Below, in pieces: positions 25,740 through 35,832 of a DNA stretch of 64,000 bases. A program made the position numbers and the translations under genes. The notes beneath the pieces are model-generated. The model did not search any database. It was not told where the DNA came from and worked only from the letters and a program-made list of their open reading frames with translations. How positions within the stretch are numbered: the stretch's first letter is position 1; each line of letters opens with the position of its first letter. The DNA comes from Dioscorea cayenensis subsp. rotundata. Its lineage: Eukaryota > Streptophyta > Magnoliopsida > Dioscoreales > Dioscoreaceae. The DNA lies in NCBI RefSeq assembly GCF_009730915.1, contig NC_052478.1, positions 13,861,935 to 13,925,934 of the forward strand, in the 5' to 3' direction.

Positions 25740-26266
25740 TTAAAACTTTTTAAAAACAAGAAAAAGAAACAGCTTTTGGTTTTTAAATTAGCTTTTAAAA
25801 AGTTAAAAACCAAAAAATCCAAAGCATTGCCAAATGGACCCTAAGTTTTCCAAAATGATGTTTACCATAAATGGTTTTTCAACATAAGACGAAGTTTTCA
25901 GTTTTTATTTTAGACGGTCTCAAATTGCAAACAATTGAAAATTTCAAAACTACCTGAGGATTCAGATAAAAAAGATAGTAGGGCCTATTTGGGTTATTTT
26001 AGAAGCACTGACGGGATGGGGAAAAAACTAGTGTTAAAAAATAATAAGAAAATCTAACAAGATATAAATGATCAAATGCAAATATCCAAGTATTATAAAT
26101 AATTATACCCCCCGTTCTAACACAGAGGAAAATAATTTTCCACAATAACCTATTCTGCCCAAATGCTTGCTGACAGGAGTTTAATCATAAATACTAATAG
26201 TCTAGTGAAAAACTAATGTTGGACACCAATGAAAATAAGCAGTGTTAATTTGATAGCTTGTTGAAT

Positions 26267-26304
<38 letters not shown>

Positions 26305-26390
26305 GCTTGTTAAATACTAATAGTCTAGTGAAAAACTAGTGTTGGACTCCAATGAAAATAAGCAGTGTTAATTTGATAGCTTGTCAAATG

Positions 26391-26423
<33 letters not shown>

Positions 26424-26780
26424 AATATATATATTATTATATATATGATAATCATAAGCTCTCTCTGCACTCTTGAATTCTTTAGCTTTATTTCTCATAA
26501 TCTTATTAAACTTCTCCAGGGTTGGTGAGGTTTAGGCGCACCAAAACAGAAGCACACCCTTAGAAATCCTTTTTGTTACTATTGTTGTCAAACTAAATTG
26601 GTGAAAACAAACTAAACAGTATCAAATTTTATAACCTGACTAATACATACACCATATATAATGAAATTCAGATTAAAATTCCATGTTCCAACTTCCAGTA
26701 AATCAAAATTGAATTATTTAACATGATCATCAGAGTGGCAGAGAGAAAGAAAGAAGAGGAAACAAGAACTAGGAAAGAAA
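25740..26780. other. Spacer between TPR and OGDH fragments
   Basis: No coding signal is seen. It contains a tandem duplication with CT microsatellites (see separate entry), a poly-A-rich stretch near 25745-25800, and AT-rich sequence. Confidence 0.5.
26189..26423 (+). repeat. Two-copy tandem duplication, each ending in a (CT)n run
   Basis: The unit starting 'aaatactaatagtctagtgaa' and ending in a CT run occurs at 26188-26312 and again at 26312-26423, with a few base differences. The CT runs are at about 26269-26303 and 26391-26423. Confidence 0.85.
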
Positions 26781-26794
26781 ACCGTACCATGTGG

Positions 26795-27735
26795 TGATCC
26801 TCGTTAGCTCCATTGAGAATGGTTGATAGGCTCTGGTTGCACTTCATTCTGGATAAGATCCTTAAGCTCTTGGCAAAAAAAGTGAACTTGAATGGAAACA
26901 GGTGGCTATGGCTGCAGATGGAGGTCTACCAACATATTTGATGTCCTTAATTGAAGCTCTACCCATTGCCTTCATTGTCGTATGCGGATTTGTTGCAATA
27001 TAATGGTATGCACCCAAATTTATGGGCTCTTCCTGACACTAATTAAACCGCTTCTGGTTCTGTATAAAGAAAAATGAATAGGTAAATAAGACATATAACA
27101 TATTCAGCAACTAGCATATCTAACAGACTTCCATATTTTCACCAGATAATAGAAATCCTACAAACAGTATTAAGATTAGGTGCTAGAGTAAACAATTGAA
27201 ACGAAGACTGGTCATTGGTTTCTTTTTGCAACATATGAGTACAGTTCTGAGAACATTTGGCAGAATGTGCCTGCAAGAGTTATGTGCGTGAGAACACCCA
27301 CTTGGAAAGCTAACTGGTTAATAAGTATCTCATTACTTGGATATCGCCTCAACTCTGATTGGATTAGGTCATACATAAGGGGAATGGGCAAAGCTGTTAC
27401 AATCTACAAATGACAACATCCTGGCAATTCATCATCTTTCTTTCGTTCTTCATCAAGTTCATAATAGAATCAATAAAACAATACTTCTATATTTTTTGTT
27501 ATAAAAACATTGTTAAAGGAGGTAATTAATAGTTCAATATCACCCACCAAAAATGAAACAAAAGGGAACCAGAAAAGAGAAATCCTTACCTTTCCCAAGC
27601 ATAGAATCAAGCGTCTGGTACCCTCCTCATGCTCTTTGTGCCCATTCTGGTCTTCTATAAGGCCTGTTTACCAAATTCTGGATCATTTAGTACATCATCG
27701 AACTCAAGTAAGTGAGATTTACAATCTTTGTGTTT
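26795..27735 (-). pseudogene. C-terminal fragment of 2-oxoglutarate dehydrogenase E1 gene
   Basis: Three exon-like blocks on the minus strand match the end of the E1 subunit of the mitochondrial 2-oxoglutarate dehydrogenase complex (TCA cycle). They are EFDDVLNDPEFGKQ and EDQNGHKEHEEGTRRLILCL (27595-27725), LPIPLMYDLIQSELRRYPSN (27340-27400), and QEEPINLGAYHYIATNPHTT with DIKYVGRPPSAAIAT (26900-27040). QELKDLIQNEVQPEPIN follows in another frame (26828-26880). The family's order FDDV - LVLCSGK - PFPYDLIQREL - QEEPMNMGAY - KYVGR is kept. Stops and frameshifts (near 27665 and 26880) and the lack of the thiamine-diphosphate-binding part show it is a dead fragment. Confidence 0.85.
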
Positions 27736-27854
27736 GAGCAGTAGTTTAAGTCGATGATAAAACCATATGGTCTAAACTACAGAATATAAATGAAACAAAA
27801 GAAACATCAAAGGATTTTATGAGCTCAACCCATGCTATGTGATCATAGATTCAC

Positions 27855-28175
27855 CTGATGATCAGTCCCAACTGTCTCTGTTTCTTCAGTGAGAGAGCTT
27901 TCTTATTCTGCATTCTCTTATGTTCTCCGAAAGCAGCCCTTCAATAATCCAGGTTACAAAGTCACAACTAGATCACAAAAGGCATTATAATGCAAAGGCA
28001 ACACCAGTGAAACACTTGTGGATCTATAGCACTGGATAATATCAGATGAGCAAAGACCAGCACAGTGACAAACTAAACATACGTTACATACAATTTTTTA
28101 ATCCCCTTCTTTTGCTCTTCTAAAGGTGGAGGTGGGACATACGAAGCAGCATCAATAATAGCCTATTAAGCAAGT
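27855..28175 (-). pseudogene. Exon cluster of an unidentified gene
   Basis: Two exon-like blocks stand between the PSF3-like and OGDH-like fragments. The first (about 28095-28168) follows a 'cttaatag' acceptor and reads IIDAASYVPPPPLEEQKKG. The second (about 27860-27945) reads AAFGEHKRMQNKKALSLKKQ and continues RQLGLII. Both have good coding character and the same orientation as the neighbours. I do not recognise the gene. They fit neither the rest of PSF3 nor OGDH. They could be from a sixth source gene or from a part of a captured gene I do not recall. Confidence 0.45.
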
Positions 28176-28468
28176 TAATAGTGAAAGCAAATTGGAGTGA
28201 CCTTGTTATAAAAATAATATAAGTTAATTCACCAAGATAAAGCACTCGATCCCCAGAAGGATTTGACTAGAGAAAAGCTACAATAAGCCGCTTTCTTTAT
28301 CCAAATTTCTCAAACTATCACTTGTGAATTATCACTTCAAATTTCTCAATTTTTTTTGGCAAAGGTTGATAAGTACAAGATCAAAACACCATTCTCTGCC
28401 CACATGTGGCAGTGCTTGCAAAATATCACTTCACAATCTAGAGCATGTAGGAGGAGAACAAAACTTAC

Positions 28469-28834
28469 TTTTGATTGAAGCAAACACACACATTTATTGA
28501 CGCTGCTTGCCTCAAGTATAACTCATGAGCAAGCCAAAAGGGGAGATCAACTTCGGTACCCTTTTCACCCTAGGTAAACAGAGAAATGATAAGCAAGAAA
28601 TAAGAATGAATAGGTTTCTAGCTCCACTATCTCAAAACTTACATTATTTGCTTCTGAACCAGGATCCAGCAACCCAACCCCATTTGCTCCAACTTGGAAA
28701 ACAACTGACATAGGCTTAAGACACAAAATAACAATTAAGAACACTATTACTGAAAGTACACCAAAAAAAGATTCAATGCAAGACCTAACCTCCTCCTCCA
28801 TGAGAATGCCATTGATGTTGTAATAACCTGACAT
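28469..28834 (-). pseudogene. PSF3-like: N-terminal half of a GINS complex subunit PSF3 gene
   Basis: Three exons with good splice sites: 28834-28790 (MSGYYNINGILMEEE), 28714-28643 (PMSVVFQVGANGVGLLDPGS, then EANN) and 28569-28469 (GEKGTEVDLPFWLAHELYLR, then QAASINVCVCFNQK). This matches the start of plant PSF3, a subunit of the GINS replication complex that works with CDC45 and MCM2-7. The reading frame is open through all three exons. The remaining part of the usual protein (the RCPYFYE and later segments) is not found downstream; unrelated exons follow. A truncated gene copy, about 72 residues of roughly 190. Confidence 0.85.
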
Positions 28835-28974
28835 CAGCCAAGGCCAAAAAATGAAATGGTGTTCAAATTCATATGTAATTTAGGAAGAAATGTGCAGGAA
28901 TCGAGTGGCCAATATTGATAAAATTCTACTAAATATCAAACCAGACCAAATTGTGACCTCTTAGTAACAACCAC

Positions 28975-29310
28975 TTAGAAGTTAGAACTTGGTTGATACG
29001 GAGCAACACGGTTGATCCAGAGCTTTAAGTTGTCTCCCTGCTCCACAGCAAGAAGGCCATCACGAAGCCCGATTGATCCACCGGCCACAACACCGGCGAG
29101 GTAACACACACCGGTGCAGTAGGTGAGCTTCTCGCCCCTGGACCGGTGCTGGCGTATGGATTCTTCATGGAAAAGGATCTCCGGTGAAGTCCGCAAGTCA
29201 TTCACGATTTGACGCGAGAACTGAAGGTCCTGGTAGGGATTGTAGAGCCTCCAGCCAGGTTCATGAGCTTGATTAGCGTCCCATCCGCTGAAGATCGTTG
29301 GATCCGCCAT
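28975..29310 (-). pseudogene. TIM23-like: Truncated TIM23-like inner-membrane translocase gene
   Basis: A 111-residue ORF starts MADPTIFSGWDANQAHEPGW and contains RLYNPYQDLQ, TSPEILFHEES, GEKLTYCTGVCYLAGVVAGG and DNLKLWINRV. This is the N-terminal part of plant TIM23, the channel subunit of the mitochondrial presequence translocase. After INRV the sequence turns to APYQPSSNF and a stop, where the family continues with three more membrane segments. So only the intermembrane-space part and the first membrane segment remain. The start and 5' flank look intact, so this end may still carry a promoter that reads into the PSF3-like exons downstream. Family length is near 190 residues. Confidence 0.8.
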
Positions 29311-29695
29311 CGATGCCGAGCTCGAGCTGCAGAGATTTCTAGGGTTTCGATGTGGTGGCAGCAACGAAGAGGGTTGATAGGGTTTTTATTTGGAGAGTTT
29401 AACCGATAGAGATGGAGAAGGAAATCGAGAGCGGGAAAAGAAGTGGAGTGGCGGCGAGTCAGGGAGTGCTCAAATTGGTGACTGGGAAGTTAGGAAATTA
29501 GGGATTTGAGAGCTGGTAATGTGAATAGGAAGCGCAGGTGGGGTAAATTTGCAATTCAGGCGTTTCTGAATTTTGATTCGTAATTGCCATGAATTAAATA
29601 TTTAATAAAAATTGCTTAATTTAAATATTTAAATGTAATTATTGAACTTCATTTTCACTTAATTTTATTAATTTAAATTTAATTAAAATGTGTGT
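29311..29695. other. 5' flank of the TIM23-like fragment
   Basis: GC-richer sequence to about 29550, probably captured 5' UTR and promoter of the TIM23-like gene, then AT-rich sequence up to the gypsy insertion. I see no other gene. Confidence 0.4.
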
Positions 29696-30939
29696 AATTT
29701 TGTGGGCTCCTTTTTTTTCACCCGGCCTTTGATTAGGGTATGACCGGTTAAAAAGCATGGATCACAAATTAAATTTTAATTTTTTTTATATTTCAAATGA
29801 TTGCGGGTTCATGACTCCTATTAGGGGCAAGTCCCTAATATTAATTACCCAAGACAATGTCATGGGAACCTCCGATTAAAAGCAGTGTGAATGAGAAAGT
29901 AGCGAGTAAACATAATAATTTTTTTATTATTAATTTTCAAAGATACATGTGAACACATGATCGTAGACAAAAAGTAAGAGAACTATTCTCAAGAGAACTA
30001 TGAGATAAAAGAGCTATTCCTATCATGCTCTTCAAATTTTTTTTTTTTTTGCTTAAATGATGCGCTTAGCTCCTTCACTAAAAGTATGCCGAACGATCCT
30101 TTTGGCTTTGTGGATGTGGCTCTCCTCGATTTCTTTTTTTTTTATATGGGTTTGTGTCTTGACACATAGTTTAGTCCAAGCTGCGGCCACTCTACATTTA
30201 CGAGTTGCCTGTTGCCTACTTGGTCACTTTTGATTCTTCTATCGCTGAAGACTTTTGGCTCTTTGTGCATGTAAAATCTCCAGCTCCTTGATTTGTGAAA
30301 CTCCTCAAGCCTTTAACTTCTTGGTGTCTTGAAACTTCAGAGTTGCATTTGTCGTTTATATGATATTTAAATCTTGACTCTTCGATGATTTTGAGCCTTG
30401 ACCGTTGGATTTTTTTCTTTCTTTTTAAGTCGTGACCTTCAACATAGTTAGGTCATTAATTTGATAATTTTGAATTGCTTTTAAAATAGATCTCAAATTC
30501 ATTTTTTAAAAGAGACCTCATAATGGGTTTCAAGAAAATTTTTGTCAACTTAACTTTTTCAATGAATGTTGACGAGAGACATTTTTCTTCTTTTTCTTCT
30601 TTTTGTGAAAATTTTCATTCATTCATTTTTTTTATTAATCATCATTTTTTTATGAAACTTTCATTTTTTACCTTTCCTTTCATTTTAAGAAAAGATTTTT
30701 TTTTTCTTCCAACAACAGTCAACTCTTCTCTTTTTTTAATGAGTGTTGACAAGAGATATTTTTGTAAACTTTTCATTTTTTCTTTCTTTTCTTTTTTTTC
30801 ACTTCAAGGAATTTTTTTCCATTCTTCTTTTCATTTCACTTTTTTTACTCCAATGAGTGTCAAAAGACATCAAAGTGAGCTTGAAGAGAGGGTTTGATTT
30901 TTCTTATAAAAAAATTTCTCGGAATTAGAAAAATTGTGA

Positions 30940-31490
30940 AAAATTTCTCGTTACCCCAAGAAAGTTAAGACTTCAAGGTGGAATGAGAGAAATTTTATAG
31001 AAAATTTCTTGTTACCCCAAGAAAGTCAAGACTTCAAGGTGGAATGAGAGAAATTTCATAGAAAATTTCTTGTTACCCAAACAAAGTCAAGGCTTCAAGG
31101 TGGAATGAGAGAAATTTCATAGAAAATTTCTCGTTACCCCAAGAAAGTCAAGGCTTCAAGGTGGAATGAGAGAAATCGTGAAAAAAATTCCTCGTTCTCA
31201 CGAAAAGCCAGGCTCGAGGTGGAATAAGAGAAATCATGAAAAATTCCTCGTTACTCCAAAAATGCCAAGGCTTCAAGGTGGAATGAGAGAAATTTATAAA
31301 AAAATTCACTCGTTACGCAAAAGCCAAAGCTTCAGGTGGAATGAGAGAAATCATGAAAAAAATTCCTCGTTACTCCCAGAAAAAGCCAAAGGCTTGAGGT
31401 GGAATGAGAGAAATTATGAAAAATTCCTCATTACCCCAATAAAAGTCAAGGCTTCAAGGTGGAATGAGAGGAATTTTATGAAAATTTCAA
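30940..31490 (+). repeat. LTR minisatellite, about 60-bp unit, nine copies
   Basis: The core 'ggcttcaaggtggaatgaga' with 'tcgttaccccaagaaa' recurs about every 57-62 bases, nine times. Units vary in spacing and base sequence. The partner LTR has seven units at 50295-50700. Confidence 0.9.
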
Positions 31491-31975
31491 AAGGAAGTCC
31501 TACAAGAAAAATTACCAAAATACCCTTACCCAATTCATCCATCATTCATTTTCATATCTTCTCTTTTTCTCTTCCTTCATTTTTTTTCTCTCTTTTTTTT
31601 CTTAATCCTTCATTTTTCACTCATCCTTCATTCATTTTTTCATCTTTCTTCATTTTTTCCTTCTCTCTTTTTTTTCTTAATCCTTCATTTTTCATCTCTT
31701 CTTTTTCTCACAAATAAACTCATCACTCATGAAAAGTACAAAAATGCCCTCGACTTTCTTTAGAATCCCTTTCTTCTTCTTCTTTTTTTTTTTGCATTCT
31801 ACCCCCTCATGACATTTTTGCACGTTATCCCTCTGAATTCCTACAAATTTAAGGATTTATGCAACTAGACCCTCTAACCTCTTTTTTTTACATTGCACCA
31901 TATTTTGCAAATAAACCCATAATTTTAAATTTTTTTTATGCCAAATTTCACAAATCGACCCCAATTTTTCCATTT

Positions 31976-32460
31976 GGTCGACTTTGGAATCTTGCTGCAA
32001 GACCATCGCTGATGGATTTGTCATCATAAAAAACTGCAAGGGGTGAAGTTTCACCAAAAACGCACGAGTGGATCGGGAGATGGCACTTAGCGCGCCCGGC
32101 CTGGCGCACCCACCCCATCATTTGGCATCACATGAAAACACCTCGGGCAAAGTTTCACAAATTTTGTATGATCGTAGCCAATGTTCGATCGGGGGAGTAT
32201 GCGTCGCCGTTGGGACGACCGGTCGGTCGACTTTGGAATCTCGCCGCGGGACCATCGCAGATGGATTTTTCATCATAAAAAACCCCAAGGGGTGAAGTTT
32301 CACCAAAAACGCACGAGTGGATCGGGAGATGGCACGTAGCGCACCCGTCCCGTCATGTGACGTCGCGCCGGCGCCGCCGGCTCCGTCCGGGCGACGGTGG
32401 CATCCGGCACGGTGCCCCCGCCCCATCGTTTGGCATCACATGAAAACACCTCGATTGAAG
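31976..32460. repeat. GC-rich insert with an internal tandem repeat
   Basis: It is absent from the partner LTR. It has two related units, 31976-32145 and 32220-32453. Each begins 'ggtcgactttggaatc', carries 'gtgaagtttcaccaaaaacg' and 'cacgagtggatcgggagatg', and ends 'catgaaaacacctcg'. The LTR segment of about 88 bases just before it (31888-31975) is repeated just after it (32461-32550). Base composition is far richer in G+C than the LTR. Source unknown. Confidence 0.8.
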
Positions 32461-32595
32461 TTTACATTGCACCATATTTTGCAAATAAACCCATAATTTT
32501 AAATTTTTTTTTTATGCCAAATTTCACAAATCGACCCCAATTTTTCCATTTTCACGTTTACCTGAGGATTTTTGCTACTAAACCCTCAAAATTTA

Positions 32596-33360
32596 GAGAG
32601 TGTTTGGTTCACATGATTGTGGTAGGAGTGGGAGGGGAGTGAATCCAAGCCTTTGTTTGGATGGTCATGAGTGGGAGTGAGAGAGGAGTGGATGAGGAGT
32701 GAGAGGGAGTGGGGAGTGAGCAATCCCCCCAAAATGGGGGGATTGCTCACTCCCCACTCCCACTCACTCCTTGGGGAGAATGACCAATTTGCCCTTTTTA
32801 TTTATTAATTAAATAATAATTTAATTTAAATAATATTTAATTAATTAATTTTAACAATAATTATTAATTAAATAATAATAATTTAATTAAATATAATAAT
32901 TAAGTTGATAATTTAATAATAATTAATAATTAAAATAAAATAATAATAACTAATAATTATAGTTAAATATTTATTTTATAATAATTAATTAATTATATTT
33001 CTTCATTAATTAATTATTTATTATAGTTAATTAATTAGTAATTAATTGTTTAAAAAAATATATAATTAATTATCAATTTGATATAGTTAATTAATTACTA
33101 ATTATATTAACAAAAAAATTGAAATATTTATTTATAACAATTAATTTATTTTTTTTAATTTACATAATATTCATTTGAATAAAGGGCATAAATGTCATCT
33201 TATCATATTTACCTTCTTTATTTTTTCCATTCCCAATAAATTATACTCTCCAATACTTATCAACCAAACACATTCTTCATTCTCACTCCTACTCCACTCC
33301 CCCTCATCTCACTCCTATTCCACTCCTCCCCCAATTCACTCCTGACAACCAAACACTCCC
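32596..33360. mobile_element. Tourist-like (PIF/Harbinger) MITE, TSD TTA
   Basis: Ends are GAGAGTGTTTGGTT on the left and, read inward, GGGAGTGTTTGGTT on the right. TTA flanks both sides (32593-32595 and 33361-33363). The partner LTR has the uninterrupted site 'aaatttagtgtttta' near 51285. The inside is AT-rich 'ttaattaatta' type with a 'ggagtgggagtgag' stretch next to each end. Confidence 0.92.
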
Positions 33361-34496
33361 TTAGTGTTTTATATTTCCCCACTTTTATTACAGATAAACC
33401 CAAACCTTCTGTACACTTTTTTTTTTTTGCTCTACGTTGATTGCAGACAACCCTCAATATTCCTATGAGCTCTTCTTTTCCTTTTTCCTTTTTTTTTTAA
33501 CAACACAATATTTTTTCAAAGAGATTCTATCAAGCATCTTTTTTCATTTTTTCGCCTATTTTTGCCTTCCCACATCTAAAATACGAATGAATTAAATAAC
33601 TTGGATAGAACGATCAATTACTAACATTTTCTATCAATCCTCACGCATCAAACATGGACGCAACATAAAACCTTATGATCAGGTGAACAATAAAATAAGG
33701 AAGGATAGTGGAACATGGGCATGCAGACAGAAAGATGTGCATGTGCAGTCATACATGTATATTTCCCTCCACGATAGGTTTAATGGGGTACTAAAATAAG
33801 CATGTAGGTCTCTTTGTAATGAAATCACCATACATAGAAACCATGCAAATATTTTAATGCGATAAAATGATCATGCATGAAATACGTGCATGTTTTTTTT
33901 TTTAAATCATTATGGGCTTTCACATAGATAAGCATTCTCATATAACTTTTTATTAAATAATACCTAAGATTTTTTTTAAATTGTCAATGCCGCCTCCCGT
34001 CAACCCGATGATTGTTTCTCGATCTTGTTGAGCTTTTCAAACCTATCAGATCTCCTCGTCTATCCGATGTCTTTCCCTTCACTCTTCGTCTTCTTCCCTC
34101 GTTTTGTCTCTATTTTCTTTTTCTCCTTCTTCCTTTCTATTCTCTCTTTTTTTCTTCCAAAATGCTCTCTGTCTTTTCTTTATTCTTTTTTTCTTCTCTT
34201 TTTTTCGTCTTTTTTCCTTCTGTTCCCCGAAAATCCTCAACACACGCCGTCATACGAGAGATTTTTTTCTTTTTTCAAATTTTTTTCAAATTCAAACTTT
34301 TATTTCAAAATCCAGTCTTATCCACTCCCTTTTTTTTATATTTTATTATTATTATATTCTCACTCTTTTTTTTTATAAATTTTAATTATTTTTTTTTCAC
34401 ATCATAATCCGTGACACTTTTTTATTTTGGTCCTCCTATATTTTTTATTTGATTCTTTTTTTTAATTGATTTTTTTTTGTAAAGTCTATATAAACA

Positions 34497-34510
34497 AATG
34501 CCCCTCTCGT
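34497..34510 (-). other. Polypurine tract of the Tat element
   Basis: On the minus strand ACGAGAGGGGCATT directly precedes the 3' LTR (starting at 34496), in the place where plus-strand DNA synthesis would be primed. Confidence 0.7.
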
Positions 34511-35830
34511 AACTTCCTAACACACAATAATTGTGGGAGGAAGGTACGAGCGAGCGACCAGAAGATTTGTAATTTGTTTAAAAACTTGAGGTGATTTTTT
34601 CCTTCCAACCATCTACTCATCAACTTAAAAATCAATAATGGAGACCACCATACTTAATAAAATCTGATTTAAACTCATGGATTTTTTGTAGGAAGTAAAA
34701 TGAATTCTAAAATTTATCTCCACCGTCCATATTGAAAATGATAACGTTATGAACATGTACAAATATTTCCAAAAATATCTCAAAATATTTAACCATTCGA
34801 TCATCAACTTGATTACAAGTAATTTCCATGATGATTATCAATGGATTTCACTGTAGAGTCACGAATTTGTTTTGAAATTTTCCGAACTTAAAATATAATC
34901 ATAACCGTTCACATGAAACATCATGATGTCTCAAAGCTTCAATAAAATTTTTAGATTAATCAGAGAAATTATCATAGTCCGATTTTGATCAACTCTGGTC
35001 ATTTGAAAATAAGTTTTCTGAATCTTAGCTTGAAGTATAGAATTCTTTAAAAATCATCAGAACTCTAAATTTAATTTCAACCGTTCACATTGACTAATGT
35101 CATGTGTTTATATTATAGTTAAAATTTCATGACGATCAGAGTTGATCTGGATACCCAATGAGCTACTTGATCAAAACAACATTTGTACGAAAAACTGTAG
35201 ATTTTTTTTTTGCCTACCAAAATCCCTCATTTCCTTGATTGTGTGTGTTTTTCTTTCTTTCTGTTTTTTTGTTTTTGTTTTTTTGTTTTCCTTTCTTCTT
35301 TTTTTTTTACTTGATCTTATAGCCTTTATATAAGACTTGCAAAAATCATTTCAAAATTCATAGAATCATATCTTTATTCAACTTGATAAAGAAAACAACA
35401 TGATAGAATTTATGTTTTGCCTCAAGAAGCATCTATCACGCTTGACCAATCTTGCTCAAACAAGAGCACTGGACGTTCCATCATAGACAAACACAAATTT
35501 TCCTTCTACAATGTGCTTTTATTCAAATGAAAAAGAGAAACAAGATAATAGAACTCGTAATTTGCCTCAAGAAGCATATACCATGCCTGACCAACCTGCT
35601 CAAACAAGAGCACTGGACATTCTGTCATAGGCAAACACAAGTTCTTTCCTTTTTCTTTCTTAATTTTTTTTTCTTGTTTTGTTTTATTTTCTTTTTCTTT
35701 CTTTCTTTTTTTTGGAAATTTTTTTTTGGATTTTTTTTTTTGCTTTTGCTTGTTTTATTTTGTTTTATTTTTGTTTGTTTTGTTTTTCTTCTTTTTTTTC
35801 TCAGCATTTCCATATCATGCATTACATGTA
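34511..35830 (-). other. 3' non-coding region of the Tat element
   Basis: Between integrase and polypurine tract. AT-rich with long T/C tracts (35650-35800). A block of about 100 bp with 'gcctcaagaagcat' and 'caaacaagagcactggac' occurs twice, 145 bp apart (about 35398-35500 and 35543-35645). No coding domain is seen. Confidence 0.6.
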
Positions 35831-35832
35831 CA

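Larger units (their letters stand above)
29701..34496 (-). repeat. 3' LTR of the Tat element (enlarged)
   Basis: 4796 bp, against 3251 bp for its partner. The excess is a MITE (32596-33360), a GC-rich insert with flanking duplication (about 31976-32550), two more minisatellite units and a stretch near 30235-30340 missing in the partner. It shares T-rich and CTTTTT-rich tracts with the partner. No true gene is in it. Confidence 0.9.

Noticed and set aside
28975..29364. A full TIM23 gene starting at the upstream ATG (29364)
   Set aside because: The family start is MADP at 29310; the upstream 18 residues are 5' UTR-like, and the C-terminal three membrane segments are missing.
22448..29700. Helitron as the gene-capturing element
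   Set aside because: Same-strand gene pieces would fit, but I found no TC start or hairpin plus CTRR end at the right places; CACTA-like ends fit better. Not fully excluded.
30940..31490. CRISPR-like look of the 60-bp repeats
   Set aside because: The units are contiguous, vary throughout, and lie in a plant LTR; there are no unique spacers or cas genes.
31166..31717. Long open frame of 183 residues in the left LTR
   Set aside because: It is produced by the minisatellite and T/C-rich tracts; the residues follow the repeat, and the partner LTR does not keep it.
34012..34407. F/S-rich frames, also at 51942-52379
   Set aside because: Low-complexity T/C tracts in the LTRs; three overlapping frames are open at once, so no true coding signal.
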